Source: Azonexus hydrophilus DSM 23864
GTDB lineage: Bacteria; Pseudomonadota; Gammaproteobacteria; Burkholderiales; Rhodocyclaceae
Assembly (NCBI RefSeq): GCF_000429605.1
Contig: NZ_AUCE01000016.1
Location: forward strand, 1-64,000
DNA length: 64,000 bases
Reading direction: 5' to 3'
Below are positions 15,688 to 28,533 of this stretch, in pieces. Positions within the stretch are counted from its first letter, which is position 1. Every line of letters begins with the position of its first letter. The position numbers and the translations under genes are program-made. The notes below the pieces were generated by a model, which made no database searches, was not told the DNA's origin, and saw only the letters and a program-made list of their open reading frames with translations.

Positions 15688-18600
15688 ATGTTCCAGTGGT
15701 TATTGAACAAAAGCCTCTCAGCCCGCCTGCCGGTGCTGGCGGTGGCGCTGATCCTGATGGCTTACGGCGCCTTCGAGGCGCAGCGCCTGCCGGTCGATGT
15801 CTTCCCCGACCTCAACAAGCCGACCGTGACGCTGATGACCGAGGCCGGCGGCATGGCCCCGGAAGAGGTCGAGCAACTGGTCAGCTTCCCGCTGGAGACG
15901 ACGCTCAACGGGCTGCCCGGCGTGTCCGGTGTGCGTTCGGTGTCGGCGGCCGGTCTGTCCATTGTCTATATTTCCTTCGACTGGGATACCGAGCTGTATC
16001 GCGCCCGGCAGATGGTCGCCGAACGCCTGACCGCCTTGCAGGGCAGCCTGCCGCCGGGCGTCGTGCCGCACATGGGGCCGGTGTCGTCGATCATGGGCGA
16101 GGTGATGATGCTGGCGATCCCGCTCGATCCGGCGCAGGGCGATGCCATGCGCGCGCGCGAGTACGCCGACTGGGTGTTGCGCCCGCGCCTGATGGCCGAA
16201 CCGGGCGTCGCCCAGGTCATTCCCATCGGCGGCGAGGTCAGGCAGTTCCAGGTTCAGCCTGACGGTGCGCGCATGGCCGAACTTGGCGTCAGCCTGGAAA
16301 TGCTGGAAAACGCCTTGCGCGGCCACGCCGCGAATACCTCCGGCGGCTTCCTCGAAATCAACGGCCGCGAATACTTGATCCGCCATCTCGGCCGCTCGGC
16401 TAGCCTCGACCATCTGCAGAACCTGGCGGTGACGGTGCGTGCCGGCCAGCCGGTGCTGCTCCGCCAGGTGGCGCAGGTTGGCTTCGCGCCGGCCGTGAAA
16501 CGCGGCGACGCCGGTTTCAACGGCGCACCGGCGGTCATCCTCAGCATCCAGAAACAGCCGACGGCCGATACCGTCGATCTGACGCGGCGCATCGAGGCGG
16601 CGCTCGACGGCATCACCCGCGGCATGCCGGCCGGTGTGCTGGCGCCGGAAGTGATTTTCCGCCAGGCCGATTTCATCCAGGCCTCGATCGACAACCTGCA
16701 GGCCAAGCTGTTGCTCGCTGCCTGTCTGGTGGCGGCGGTGCTGTTCTTCTTCCTCGGCAACCTGCGCGCCATGCTCATTTCGCTGACCGCGATCCCGCTG
16801 TCCATCCTGGTCGCCGTGCTGGTCTTCAAGTGGCTGGGACTGTCGATCAACACGATGACGCTGGGCGGGCTGGCGATTGCCATCGGCGAACTGGTCGACG
16901 ACGCCGTGGTCGATGTCGAGAACATCCTCCGCCGCCTGCGTTCGGCAGTAGCGCGTGGTGAGGATTTCCAGTTGCGCGAACTGGTCATTGCCGCCTCGCT
17001 CGAAGTGCGCTCGGCCATCGTCTATGCGACGCTGATCATCGCCCTGGTCTTCGTCCCGCTGTTCGCTCTGCCGGGTATCGAGGGGCGGCTATTCGTGCCG
17101 CTCGGCATCGCCTACATCGTCTCCATCCTGGCCTCGCTGCTGGTCTCGGTGACGGTGACGCCGATCCTGTCCTACTACCTGCTGCCCAAACTGGCCGCCA
17201 GCCAGCATGGCGATACCCGCCTGGTGGCCTGGCTGAAGCGCCATTACGACAACCTGCTGCGCCGGGTGCTGGCGGCGCCCGGCCTGCCGCTGGGACTGAC
17301 TGCGGCAGCGGTGATCGCGGCGGCGGCCAGCGTGCCGTTCTTCCCGACCACCTTCCTGCCACCGTTCAACGAGGGGTCGATGACGGTGACGGTTCGCCTG
17401 AATCCGGGTGTTACCCTGGCCGAGTCGGTCCGCGTCGCCAGTCAGGCCGAGCGCCTGCTGCTGGGGGTGCCGGAAATCGAGCACATCGGCCGTCGTTCCG
17501 GGCGGGCTGAGCTCGACGAGCATGCCGAAGGCGTCTATGTGTCCGAGCTGGAAATCCGCCTGAAGCCCGGCGGCCGTGACCGCGAGGCGATCAATGCCGA
17601 GATCCGGCAGCGGCTCAAGGATCTGCCCGGCAGTCTCAACCTCGGTCAGCCGATTTCGCACCGCATTGACCACATGCTGTCGGGCGTGCGCGCCCAGGTG
17701 GCGATCAAGATCTTCGGCGACGATCTGGATATCCTGCGTGCCAGTGCCGCCACGCTGCAGCGTCAGCTGGCGGGCATTCCCGGTGTCGCCGACCTGGAAA
17801 TCGAGAAGCAGGTGCTGGCGCCGCAGGTCAAGGTGCAGGTCGATTTCGCCGCCGTCGCGCAGCACGGGCTGTCGCCGGGTGAATTGCTGCGCCGCCTGCA
17901 GATGCTGGTCGATGGTGAGAAAGTCACCCAGATCATCGATGGCAACCGCCGTTTCGACCTGCTGCTGCGCCTGCCCGAGCGCGAACGGGCGCCGGATGGA
18001 CTGGCCAGCCTGCTGATCGAGACGCCGCTCGGCGCCGTGCCCCTGTCGCGACTGGCGAGCATCGAGGAAAGCGACGGGCCGAACCAGGTGGTGCGCGACG
18101 ATGGCCGGCGGCGCATCGTCATATCGCTCAACGCCCAGGGGCGGGCACTGTCCGAGGTGGTCGCCGACATCCGCGCGGTGACCGGCGAACTGCCGCTGCC
18201 CGAAGGCTATTTCATCACCCTCGGCGGCCAGTTCCAGGCACAGGAGGAAGCTGCGCGGCTGATTGCCGTACTCGCCGTCGGCTCGGCCCTGCTCATCTTC
18301 ATGGTCCTCTACGCCCGCTACCGTTCGGCGCTGCTGGCCGGCCTGATCATGGCCAACGTGCCGCTGGCGCTGGTCGGTGCGGTGTTCGGCCTGTGGCTGT
18401 CCGGGCAGCCGCTGTCGATTGCGGCGCTGATCGGCTTCATCACGCTGGCCGGCATCGCCACCCGCAACGGCATCCTCAAGGTCAGCCACTGGCTGAACCT
18501 GATGCGTTTCGAGGGCGAGCAGTTCGACCCGAAGATGATCGTCCGCGGTGCCCTGGAGCGCCTGACGCCGGTGCTGATGACCGCGCTGGTGGCGGCCTTT

Positions 18601-18792
18601 GCGCTGGCGCCGTTGCTGTTCGAGGCCGACCAGCCGGGCACCGAAATCCTGCATCCGGTCGCCGTGGTCATCTTTTCCGGGCTGGTCGGCGCGACCCTGC
18701 TCGACACCTTCATCACCCCCGCGCTGTTCTGGCGTTTCGGCCGCAAGGCAGCCGAACGCCTGCAGCGCGATTCCTTCAGCGAAGCACTCTGA
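15688..18792 (+). CDS. Heavy-metal efflux RND pump (CzcA/CusA family)
   Basis: A 1034-residue inner-membrane proton antiporter. The N-terminal signature DVFPDLNKPTVTLMTEAGG and the two RND halves are complete. The proton-relay segment in TM4 reads AIAIGELVDDAVVDVEN: the second acidic position and the Glu are present while the first CzcA Asp is Ala, as in CusA-type pumps. In the periplasmic binding region, R-I-D-H-M-L-S-G occurs where CusA has a Met just after RID, so the metal ligand here would be His or the adjacent Met. I therefore do not assign Cu/Ag or Zn/Co. It is coupled to adaptor, outer-membrane factor and several small periplasmic proteins. Confidence 0.93.
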   Translation: MFQWLLNKSLSARLPVLAVALILMAYGAFEAQRLPVDVFPDLNKPTVTLMTEAGGMAPEEVEQLVSFPLETTLNGLPGVSGVRSVSAAGLSIVYISFDWDTELYRARQMVAERLTALQGSLPPGVVPHMGPVSSIMGEVMMLAIPLDPAQGDAMRAREYADWVLRPRLMAEPGVAQVIPIGGEVRQFQVQPDGARMAELGVSLEMLENALRGHAANTSGGFLEINGREYLIRHLGRSASLDHLQNLAVTVRAGQPVLLRQVAQVGFAPAVKRGDAGFNGAPAVILSIQKQPTADTVDLTRRIEAALDGITRGMPAGVLAPEVIFRQADFIQASIDNLQAKLLLAACLVAAVLFFFLGNLRAMLISLTAIPLSILVAVLVFKWLGLSINTMTLGGLAIAIGELVDDAVVDVENILRRLRSAVARGEDFQLRELVIAASLEVRSAIVYATLIIALVFVPLFALPGIEGRLFVPLGIAYIVSILASLLVSVTVTPILSYYLLPKLAASQHGDTRLVAWLKRHYDNLLRRVLAAPGLPLGLTAAAVIAAAASVPFFPTTFLPPFNEGSMTVTVRLNPGVTLAESVRVASQAERLLLGVPEIEHIGRRSGRAELDEHAEGVYVSELEIRLKPGGRDREAINAEIRQRLKDLPGSLNLGQPISHRIDHMLSGVRAQVAIKIFGDDLDILRASAATLQRQLAGIPGVADLEIEKQVLAPQVKVQVDFAAVAQHGLSPGELLRRLQMLVDGEKVTQIIDGNRRFDLLLRLPERERAPDGLASLLIETPLGAVPLSRLASIEESDGPNQVVRDDGRRRIVISLNAQGRALSEVVADIRAVTGELPLPEGYFITLGGQFQAQEEAARLIAVLAVGSALLIFMVLYARYRSALLAGLIMANVPLALVGAVFGLWLSGQPLSIAALIGFITLAGIATRNGILKVSHWLNLMRFEGEQFDPKMIVRGALERLTPVLMTALVAAFALAPLLFEADQPGTEILHPVAVVIFSGLVGATLLDTFITPALFWRFGRKAAERLQRDSFSEAL

Positions 18793-18814
18793 TTCATCAA
18801 CCAGGAGATATTCC

Positions 18815-19213
18815 ATGAAAACCCTGATTTCCACCCTCGGCCTGGCTGTACTCCTTGCCGCCTCGCCGGCCATCGCCCACGAAGACCACGGCAAGTCCAT
18901 GCACGGCGGTTTCGTCCTCGACGCCGGTCATGCGCAATTCGAGATTGTCGGCAAAGGCGATACCGTGACCGTTCATGTCAGCGACCACGGCAAGCCGGTG
19001 GCCACCGCCGGCGCCGCCGGCAAGCTGACGATCCTGACCGGTTCGAGCAAGCGCGAGATCGAACTCAAGCCGGCCGGAACTGACCTGTTACAGGGCGCAG
19101 GCACGATCAACCCGGGCGACCGCGTGCTGCTCAACGTGAGCTGGCCCGGCCAGAAGCCGATGAGCGCGCGGACCACGGTGAAGAAGGAGAACGCTCATGC
19201 CGGCCACCACTGA
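18815..19213 (+). CDS. Exported His-rich accessory protein of the metal efflux operon
   Basis: A 132-residue protein with a signal peptide (TLGLAVLLAASPAIA), then HEDHGKSMHGG and a strand-rich core. It ends in [10 protein letters not shown], so histidines cluster at both ends of the mature protein. It starts 22 bases after the pump gene behind an AGGAG, and its last 17 bases overlap the DUF411 gene. I do not recognise a named family. The His-rich ends and operon suggest metal binding in the periplasm, by inference. Confidence 0.75.
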   Translation: MKTLISTLGLAVLLAASPAIAHEDHGKSMHGGFVLDAGHAQFEIVGKGDTVTVHVSDHGKPVATAGAAGKLTILTGSSKREIELKPAGTDLLQGAGTINPGDRVLLNVSWPGQKPMSARTTVKKENAHAGHH

Positions 19214-19670
19214 GCGTCAATTGCGCCGCCGGCTGCTGCAGGCCGCCTTGCTGCTGCCGTTCGCGGCGCTGGCGGCGCCCACGCAGAAGCAGCGGATCGA
19301 TGTCTGGAAAAGCCCGTACTGCGGTTGCTGCAAGGACTGGATCACGCATCTGGAAAACGAGGGTTTCGCGGTGATTGCCCACGAAGTCGACGATCTCGAC
19401 GCGGCCCGGAAACGCCTGGGCATGCCGGCGCGCTACGCCTCGTGCCACACCGCGCGGGTCGGCGGCTACCTGCTCGAAGGTCATGTGCCAGCGCGCGAAA
19501 TCCGCCGGCTGCTGGCGGAAAAGCCCAAGGCCATCGGTCTGGCCGTGCCCGGCATGCCGGTCGGTTCGCCGGGGATGGACGGCCCGGCCTATGGCGGCCG
19601 GCGCGATCCTTACGATGTGCTGCTGGTGCAGGGCGAACGCAACGCCCGGGTGTTTGCCGCCTACCGTTGA
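19197..19670 (+). CDS. DUF411 metal-associated protein
   Basis: A 157-residue DUF411 protein with a signal peptide ([14 protein letters not shown]) and the family motif [18 protein letters not shown] (CxCC), followed by [20 protein letters not shown] and [20 protein letters not shown]411 proteins commonly occur in copper and heavy-metal resistance clusters, and the mature fold resembles a thioredoxin-like metal carrier. It closes the efflux operon. Its 3' end overlaps the convergent kinase gene by 10 bases. Confidence 0.9.
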   Translation: MPATTERQLRRRLLQAALLLPFAALAAPTQKQRIDVWKSPYCGCCKDWITHLENEGFAVIAHEVDDLDAARKRLGMPARYASCHTARVGGYLLEGHVPAREIRRLLAEKPKAIGLAVPGMPVGSPGMDGPAYGGRRDPYDVLLVQGERNARVFAAYR

Positions 19671-21484
19671 TGCCGGCTGGCCTGTAGCCACTTGTGGATG
19701 GTGGCGAACAGGCGGTCGGGATCGACCGGCTTGGTCAGGTGCTCGTTCATGCCGACCGCCAGACACTGCTGGCGATCCTCGAGGAAGGCGTTGGCCGTCA
19801 TCGCCAGGATCGGTGTCTTTGCGTAGGCGGGCAGAGCGCGGATGGCGCGAGTGGCGTCGATCCCGTTCATCTTCGGCATCTGCATGTCCATCAGGATCAG
19901 CGCGTAGTCGTTGCGGCTGGCCATCGCCACAGCCTGTTCGCCGTCCTCGGCGATATCGACCTTGAGGCCGACGTCTTCCAGCAGGCCGAGCGAAACTTCC
20001 TGATTGATCGGTTCGTCCTCGGCCAGCAGGATGCGCGTGCCGGCAAAGTCCTGCTGCAGTATCAGCGCGCTGTCGGCGTCGGCGGCCGGATTGGCCGGCG
20101 TCGCACATTTTTCCAGGCAGAGCCGGAACCAGAAGGTGCTGCCCTGGCCGAGTTCGCTGCGCATTCCGATCTCGCCGCCCATCAACTGCACCAGGTGCTT
20201 GCTGATCGCCAGTCCCAGACCGGTGCCACCGTACTTGCGGCTCATCGAGTTGTCGGCCTGTTCGAAGGCATTGAACAGGCGGCGCTGGTCGGCTTCGCTG
20301 ATGCCGATGCCGCTGTCGCTGATCTCGAAACCCAGACAGATCGTCTGTTCGTCGGTGCGGATTTCGCTGATCTGCAGCGCCACCTTGCCTTGATCGGTGA
20401 ACTTGATGGCGTTGATCATCAGGTTCAGCAGGATCTGCCCGAGCCGGACCGGGTCGCCGCATAGGCACAGCGACGACAGGCTGGGCGGCAGGTCGATCTC
20501 CAGTTTCAGGCCCTTTTCGCCGGCACGCTGGGCGAGCAGGCTGTGCAGGTTTTCGGTCACCGCCCCCAGGCGGAAATCGATGCGTTCCAGTTGCAGGTGG
20601 CCGGCTTCGATCTTGGAGATGTCCAGGATGTCGTTGATCACCGCCAGCAGGTGCTGCGAGGCCTGCTCGATCTTCTTCAACTGCTGTTGCAAGCTGGTCG
20701 GCGGCGACTGACGCAGGGCCAGGCCGGTCATGCCCATGATCGCGTTCATCGGCGTGCGTAGTTCGTGGCTCATGTTGGCCAGGAAGGTGCTTTTCGCGCG
20801 GCTGGCGCGTTCCGCGCCTTCTTTGGCTTCCGAGAGCGCGGTGGTGCGTTCCTCGACCAGTGCTTCCAGGTGCCCGGTGTGTCTGGCAACCTCGGCTTCG
20901 AGGCGCTTGCGTTTACGGATGTCGACCAGCAGGGCGATGGCGATGGCCGAGACGAGCAGGAAGGCGAGGCCGAGTACGCCGATGATCAGGCGGCTGCGCT
21001 GTTCGATGTGAGCCGTCTGCAGGTCGACCATTTCCTCCAGGCGTTGCTGGTAGTACCAGAGGTCCTGGCTGGCGTTGCGCCCCGGGGTGATGTCGTGAAC
21101 GACCGAGAAGAGCAGGCGGCGACCGTCGAAAACGTAGGGCCGGCTGAAGACCTCGACGGTGCGGATAGTCTCGTCGGCCAGCCGATGCCGGAAGATGAAA
21201 TAGTTGCGCCCTTCTGTTTCGGCCAGCCGGCGTTCCTCGGCCACCTGCTCGTCGGTGAAGGTGTTGATCTGCTGGATCGACATCTGCCGCAGCTTGTCGC
21301 GCTCGTAACCGTAGAAACGGCTGGCCGCCGGGTTGGCATCGACGATCTCGCCGCTTTTCGGATCAATGAGCAACATGACCGTCGCCTGCTGCTCGAAGAT
21401 TTCCTGGAATGACGGGGTTTGAGCACGAGCCGGGGAGAGCAGGGCCAGGGTCAGTCCGAGGAGGGCGAAAAGGCGGAGCAGCAA
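19661..21484 (-). CDS. Hybrid sensor histidine kinase/response regulator with predicted periplasmic PAS domain
   Basis: A 607-residue hybrid kinase. Order: N-terminal signal (1-21, [14 protein letters not shown]), PAS-like domain (25-133; [22 protein letters not shown]), membrane helix (166-187, [21 protein letters not shown]), coiled coil, HisKA with His240 ([15 protein letters not shown]), HATPase ([18 protein letters not shown]) and a receiver domain (LILMDMQMP). Because the PAS lies between signal and membrane helix, it should face the periplasm, which is unusual for this sequence type. The start is TTG at 21484; no ATG is available. A TATTAC-TTTA-GTAATA dyad lies 54 bases upstream. No DNA-binding partner is adjacent. 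Confidence 0.9.
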   Translation of the reverse strand: MLLRLFALLGLTLALLSPARAQTPSFQEIFEQQATVMLLIDPKSGEIVDANPAASRFYGYERDKLRQMSIQQINTFTDEQVAEERRLAETEGRNYFIFRHRLADETIRTVEVFSRPYVFDGRRLLFSVVHDITPGRNASQDLWYYQQRLEEMVDLQTAHIEQRSRLIIGVLGLAFLLVSAIAIALLVDIRKRKRLEAEVARHTGHLEALVEERTTALSEAKEGAERASRAKSTFLANMSHELRTPMNAIMGMTGLALRQSPPTSLQQQLKKIEQASQHLLAVINDILDISKIEAGHLQLERIDFRLGAVTENLHSLLAQRAGEKGLKLEIDLPPSLSSLCLCGDPVRLGQILLNLMINAIKFTDQGKVALQISEIRTDEQTICLGFEISDSGIGISEADQRRLFNAFEQADNSMSRKYGGTGLGLAISKHLVQLMGGEIGMRSELGQGSTFWFRLCLEKCATPANPAADADSALILQQDFAGTRILLAEDEPINQEVSLGLLEDVGLKVDIAEDGEQAVAMASRNDYALILMDMQMPKMNGIDATRAIRALPAYAKTPILAMTANAFLEDRQQCLAVGMNEHLTKPVDPDRLFATIHKWLQASRHQR

Positions 21485-21537
21485 GGAATTTCCAGTTTTT
21501 GGGTGACTTGAATCAATTATCCGATGTTCGGTATGGA

Positions 21538-21553
21538 TATTACTTTAGTAATA
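21538..21553. promoter_or_regulatory. Perfect dyad TATTAC-TTTA-GTAATA between kinase gene and prfC
   Basis: Six-base arms are separated by four bases, in the 158-base gap between two divergent genes. The symmetry is seen directly. It could be an operator for either gene; no known consensus was matched. Confidence 0.3.
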
Positions 21554-21605
21554 CAAAGTCCGTCCATGTTCGGGATCATCGATTCGGGGCACGATGGCGG
21601 GCAGG

Positions 21606-21611
21606 TATAAT
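21606..21611 (+). promoter_or_regulatory. prfC: -10 element TATAAT upstream of prfC
   Basis: A consensus TATAAT lies 32 bases before the GTG start of prfC. The expected -35 position (TTCGGG region) is poor, so the promoter is only partly supported. Confidence 0.45.
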
Positions 21612-21642
21612 GCCGCCCTTTACCTGACGTATCCGGATACCC

Positions 21643-23217
<1,575 letters not shown>

Positions 23218-23219
23218 GC

Positions 23220-23672
23220 ATGAACGTACGCGTCCAGCAAGCAGATTTCGACGTCGGTGCCGAACTGGCCGCCTTGCGGGCGGCCGACCCACGGGTCGGG
23301 GCGCTCGCCTCCTTCCTCGGTCTGGTGCGCGACATCAACGACGGGGCCAGCGTTTCGGAAATGACGCTCGAGCACTACCCGGGCATGACCGAAAAGGCGC
23401 TCGAGGAAATCGTCGTTGAAGCCAGGTCTCGTTGGGATATCTACGACGCGCTGGTGATCCATCGCGTCGGGCCGCTCAAGCCCTGCGACCAGATCGTGCT
23501 GGTGGCGGTTACCAGCGCGCATCGCGGCGAGGCTTTCGCCGCCTGTGAATTCATCATGGATTACCTGAAGACCAAGGCGCCGTTCTGGAAGAAGGAAGCG
23601 ACGCCGGATGGCGGGCGTTGGGTCGACGCCCGGGAGACCGACGACAGCGCGGCAGCGCGCTGGCAGAAATGA
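23220..23672 (+). CDS. moaE: Molybdopterin synthase catalytic subunit
   Basis: A 150-residue MoaE. With MoaD it converts precursor Z to molybdopterin. Characteristic stretches are GALASFLGLVRD, LEHYPGMTEKALEEI, IHRVGPLKPCDQIVLVAVTSAHRGEAF and the active-site region YLKTKAPFWKKE with the catalytic lysines. No moaD lies beside it, so that subunit is elsewhere. The cofactor is required by NapA encoded further along the window. A strong terminator follows. Confidence 0.96.
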   Translation: MNVRVQQADFDVGAELAALRAADPRVGALASFLGLVRDINDGASVSEMTLEHYPGMTEKALEEIVVEARSRWDIYDALVIHRVGPLKPCDQIVLVAVTSAHRGEAFAACEFIMDYLKTKAPFWKKEATPDGGRWVDARETDDSAAARWQK

Positions 23673-23674
23673 AA

Positions 23675-23704
23675 CAGGGGCGCCGCGGCGCCCCTGGTTT
23701 TTCC
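23675..23704 (+). terminator. Intrinsic terminator after moaE
   Basis: A perfect 22-base palindrome built on CAGGGGCGCCG/CGGCGCCCCTG is followed by GTTTTT. It sits 3 bases after the moaE stop and before the convergent chemoreceptor gene. Confidence 0.88.
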
Positions 23705-23719
23705 GGGTAAGGAAACCGC

Positions 23720-25333
23720 TCAGGTCTTGAAGCGGGCAACCGCCTCATGCAGTTCGCCGGATAGCTGATGCAGGCGACGCGCCGCATCGGCGGTGTGGCG
23801 CACGGCAATCGCGCTTTCCTCGGACATCTGGGCGATGGTTTCGAGCTTCTGGGCGATGTCGTTGCTGGCCTGACTCTGTTCGGAAATCGAGTCGGAAATG
23901 CCATTGACCACGAAAGTGACGCGCTGGGCACCGTCGCGGATACGCTCGATCGAATCGCCGGCCTGATTCGCCAGTTCTACGCCCTTGCCCACCTTGGCCA
24001 CGCCGGACTGCATGCTGCCGACCGCGCTGCGGGTGCCGTTCTGGATCTTGCTGACCATTTCGGCGATTTCGGTGGTCGACAGGCTGGTCCGTTCGGCCAG
24101 TTTGCGCACCTCGTCGGCAACCACGGCAAAGCCGCGACCCTGTTCGCCGGCACGTGCCGCCTCGATGGCGGCATTGAGCGCCAGCAGGTTGGTCTGGTCG
24201 GCGATTTCGCGGATGGTATTGACGATGGAGGTGATCTGGTCGGATTGACGGCCCAGGTCTTCGACGATTTCCGACGAGGACTGAACGGCTTCGGAAATCT
24301 TGCGCATCTCGGTTGCTGCGCTGTGAATCACGGCTGCACCTTCTTCCGAAATGACGGCGGATTCCTGGGAAATGCCGTGCGCTTCGCCGGCGTTTTCCTT
24401 GACCTGATCGATACTGACCGCCATTTCCTCGACCGAGGCAGCCATCGACGAGGCGGCATCGCTCTGTTGGCGGGCGCGGTCTGCGACTTCCTCGGAAGCA
24501 TGCAGCAGCTGATCGGCGGAACTGGCAACCTGCTCGGCATTGCTGACGATGGTGGTGATCATCGCGCGCAGCGTGTCCTGCATGGCGCGGATGTCGGCCA
24601 GCAGGTTTTCACCCGGCGGGCAGTCGACCGGCGTGGACAGGTCGCCGGCAGCGATGCGGCGGGTGATGACCGAGGCAGCAGCCGGGTCGCCACCGAGCGT
24701 GCGGATGATGCTGCGCGAAACCAGCAGCAGCGAGACGGCGATGAAGCCGCCGATGGCCAGACCCCAGAGCAGCAGTTTGATGGCGTCCCGGCGGAACTGG
24801 GCATCGACATCATCGACGTAGATGCCAGTGCCGATTACCCAACCCCAGGGCTGGAAACCCATGACATAGGAAACCTTGGGCACACCTTGCTCAGCACCCG
24901 GCTTGGGCCAGAGGTAATCGACGAAACCGGCACCCTTGCTCTTGACGACGCTGTTGAACTCGAGAAACAGCAATTTACCGTTCTTGTCCTTCAGCTGGTC
25001 GAGTTTCTTGCCTTCAAGATCCTTGCGGATAGGGTGCATGACCATGAGGTCGTTGAGGTCGTTGATCCAGAAATATTCGACTTGGTCGTACCGCATGTCG
25101 CGCAGGGTGTCAGCTGCCATTCTCTTGGCGTCGTCCTCGCTGATTTTTCCGGCCCTGGCCTGCGCTTCAAAATGCGCGACAGTGAGTTGAGCAACCTCGA
25201 CCAGGTTGCGAACCTTGTTCTGCCGGTCTTCCATCATCCGTTGCTTGCCGTCGATGAGTAGCACGGCGAAAAGAATGATCAAGGCACCGATGGTCGCCAA
25301 GGTCATGGCAGTCAGTTTGCCGCGTAGTGTCAT
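23720..25333 (-). CDS. Methyl-accepting chemotaxis protein with single-Cache sensor
   Basis: A 537-residue chemoreceptor. One N-terminal membrane helix (about 10-30) precedes a periplasmic sCache_2-like domain with [23 protein letters not shown] and [19 protein letters not shown] second helix ([19 protein letters not shown]), a HAMP-like stretch and the cytoplasmic signalling tip follow. The hairpin tip contains the conserved [41 protein letters not shown] type of sequence. The ATG at 25333 is chosen: it sits just behind a G-rich ribosome site, and the GTG six bases upstream is less likely. The gene stands alone; the ligand is unknown but sCache_2 members often bind small organic acids. Confidence 0.93.
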   Translation of the reverse strand: MTLRGKLTAMTLATIGALIILFAVLLIDGKQRMMEDRQNKVRNLVEVAQLTVAHFEAQARAGKISEDDAKRMAADTLRDMRYDQVEYFWINDLNDLMVMHPIRKDLEGKKLDQLKDKNGKLLFLEFNSVVKSKGAGFVDYLWPKPGAEQGVPKVSYVMGFQPWGWVIGTGIYVDDVDAQFRRDAIKLLLWGLAIGGFIAVSLLLVSRSIIRTLGGDPAAASVITRRIAAGDLSTPVDCPPGENLLADIRAMQDTLRAMITTIVSNAEQVASSADQLLHASEEVADRARQQSDAASSMAASVEEMAVSIDQVKENAGEAHGISQESAVISEEGAAVIHSAATEMRKISEAVQSSSEIVEDLGRQSDQITSIVNTIREIADQTNLLALNAAIEAARAGEQGRGFAVVADEVRKLAERTSLSTTEIAEMVSKIQNGTRSAVGSMQSGVAKVGKGVELANQAGDSIERIRDGAQRVTFVVNGISDSISEQSQASNDIAQKLETIAQMSEESAIAVRHTADAARRLHQLSGELHEAVARFKT

Positions 25334-25442
25334 TGGCACCCCCCCATTTGCATTCTCCTGAAACTGTTTCTAAGGACTTTTATCATTCTTGTAGGTTACC
25401 CCAAAATCCTTCGTTGGCAATAGGGGATTCCGAGGGGCGTCA

Positions 25443-25470
25443 CTTGAAAAAACAGTCAAAGGCCTTATCT
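25443..25470 (+). promoter_or_regulatory. clpB: Sigma-32-type heat-shock promoter of clpB
   Basis: CTTGAAA (25443-25449) and CCTTATCT (25463-25470) are separated by 13 bases. They match the sigma-32 consensus CTTGAAA / CCCCATNT at 7 of 7 and 6 of 8 positions. It is 37 bases before the clpB start, where such a promoter is expected. Confidence 0.75.
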
Positions 25471-25506
25471 GGTTGACATTCCAAGATTCCCGCCGGGAGC
25501 CAGCAC

Positions 25507-28089
<2,583 letters not shown>

Positions 28090-28138
28090 TGCGCCGACGG
28101 TGAATCACTGGGCGGGCCCTTGCGGCCCACCCCGTCGT

Positions 28139-28435
28139 TCAGCAGTTGCCTTTCTTGGCCTGGCCCGGCGGGCAGAAGCCGGGGCCCTGATGCGGCACGC
28201 CCTGCGGCCGGCCGGTATAGTATTTCTCGCCGCGCGGGCCGTGGTGCTTCTTCCAGTAACCGGGTTCGCGCCATTCGTATCCGTCCCAGTAGTAGCCGCG
28301 GTCGTTCCGGCTGCCGAAGGTGACGGTGACGCCGCCGGTCTGGACGCGGACGCTGCCGACATCGACGCGGATGTCGCTGGCACTGGCCAACAGTGGTGTG
28401 GTCGCAATCATTGCGGCTAGGAAGAATTTGCGCAT
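28139..28435 (-). CDS. Small exported DUF2502-like protein
   Basis: A 98-residue protein with a signal peptide (FFLAAMIATTPLLASA). A short aromatic/basic mature part follows (SRNDRGYYWDGYEWREPGYWKKHH), with a Gly/Pro-rich end carrying two cysteines (CPPGQAKKGNC). The aromatic RGYYWDGxxW pattern resembles DUF2502 periplasmic proteins of unknown function. It lies convergent to clpB and behind the secretion operon but is probably transcribed independently. Confidence 0.7.
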   Translation of the reverse strand: MRKFFLAAMIATTPLLASASDIRVDVGSVRVQTGGVTVTFGSRNDRGYYWDGYEWREPGYWKKHHGPRGEKYYTGRPQGVPHQGPGFCPPGQAKKGNC

Positions 28436-28533
28436 TTCCTACTCCTTTGTTTTGATCATGGGCCTGGCTTTATTTAACGACCAAAGCCTGCCAAACGCTT
28501 ACAGTGAAATTGTAAGATGATGTTGCGCCGTGC

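Noticed and set aside
17089-18900. A ~600-codon minus-strand frame opposite the RND pump
   Set aside because: It is a shadow of the pump gene, rich in Arg/Gln/His with no recognisable motif.
28090-28138. Terminator after clpB
   Set aside because: GC-rich complementary stretches exist but no T-run follows, so I could not support it.
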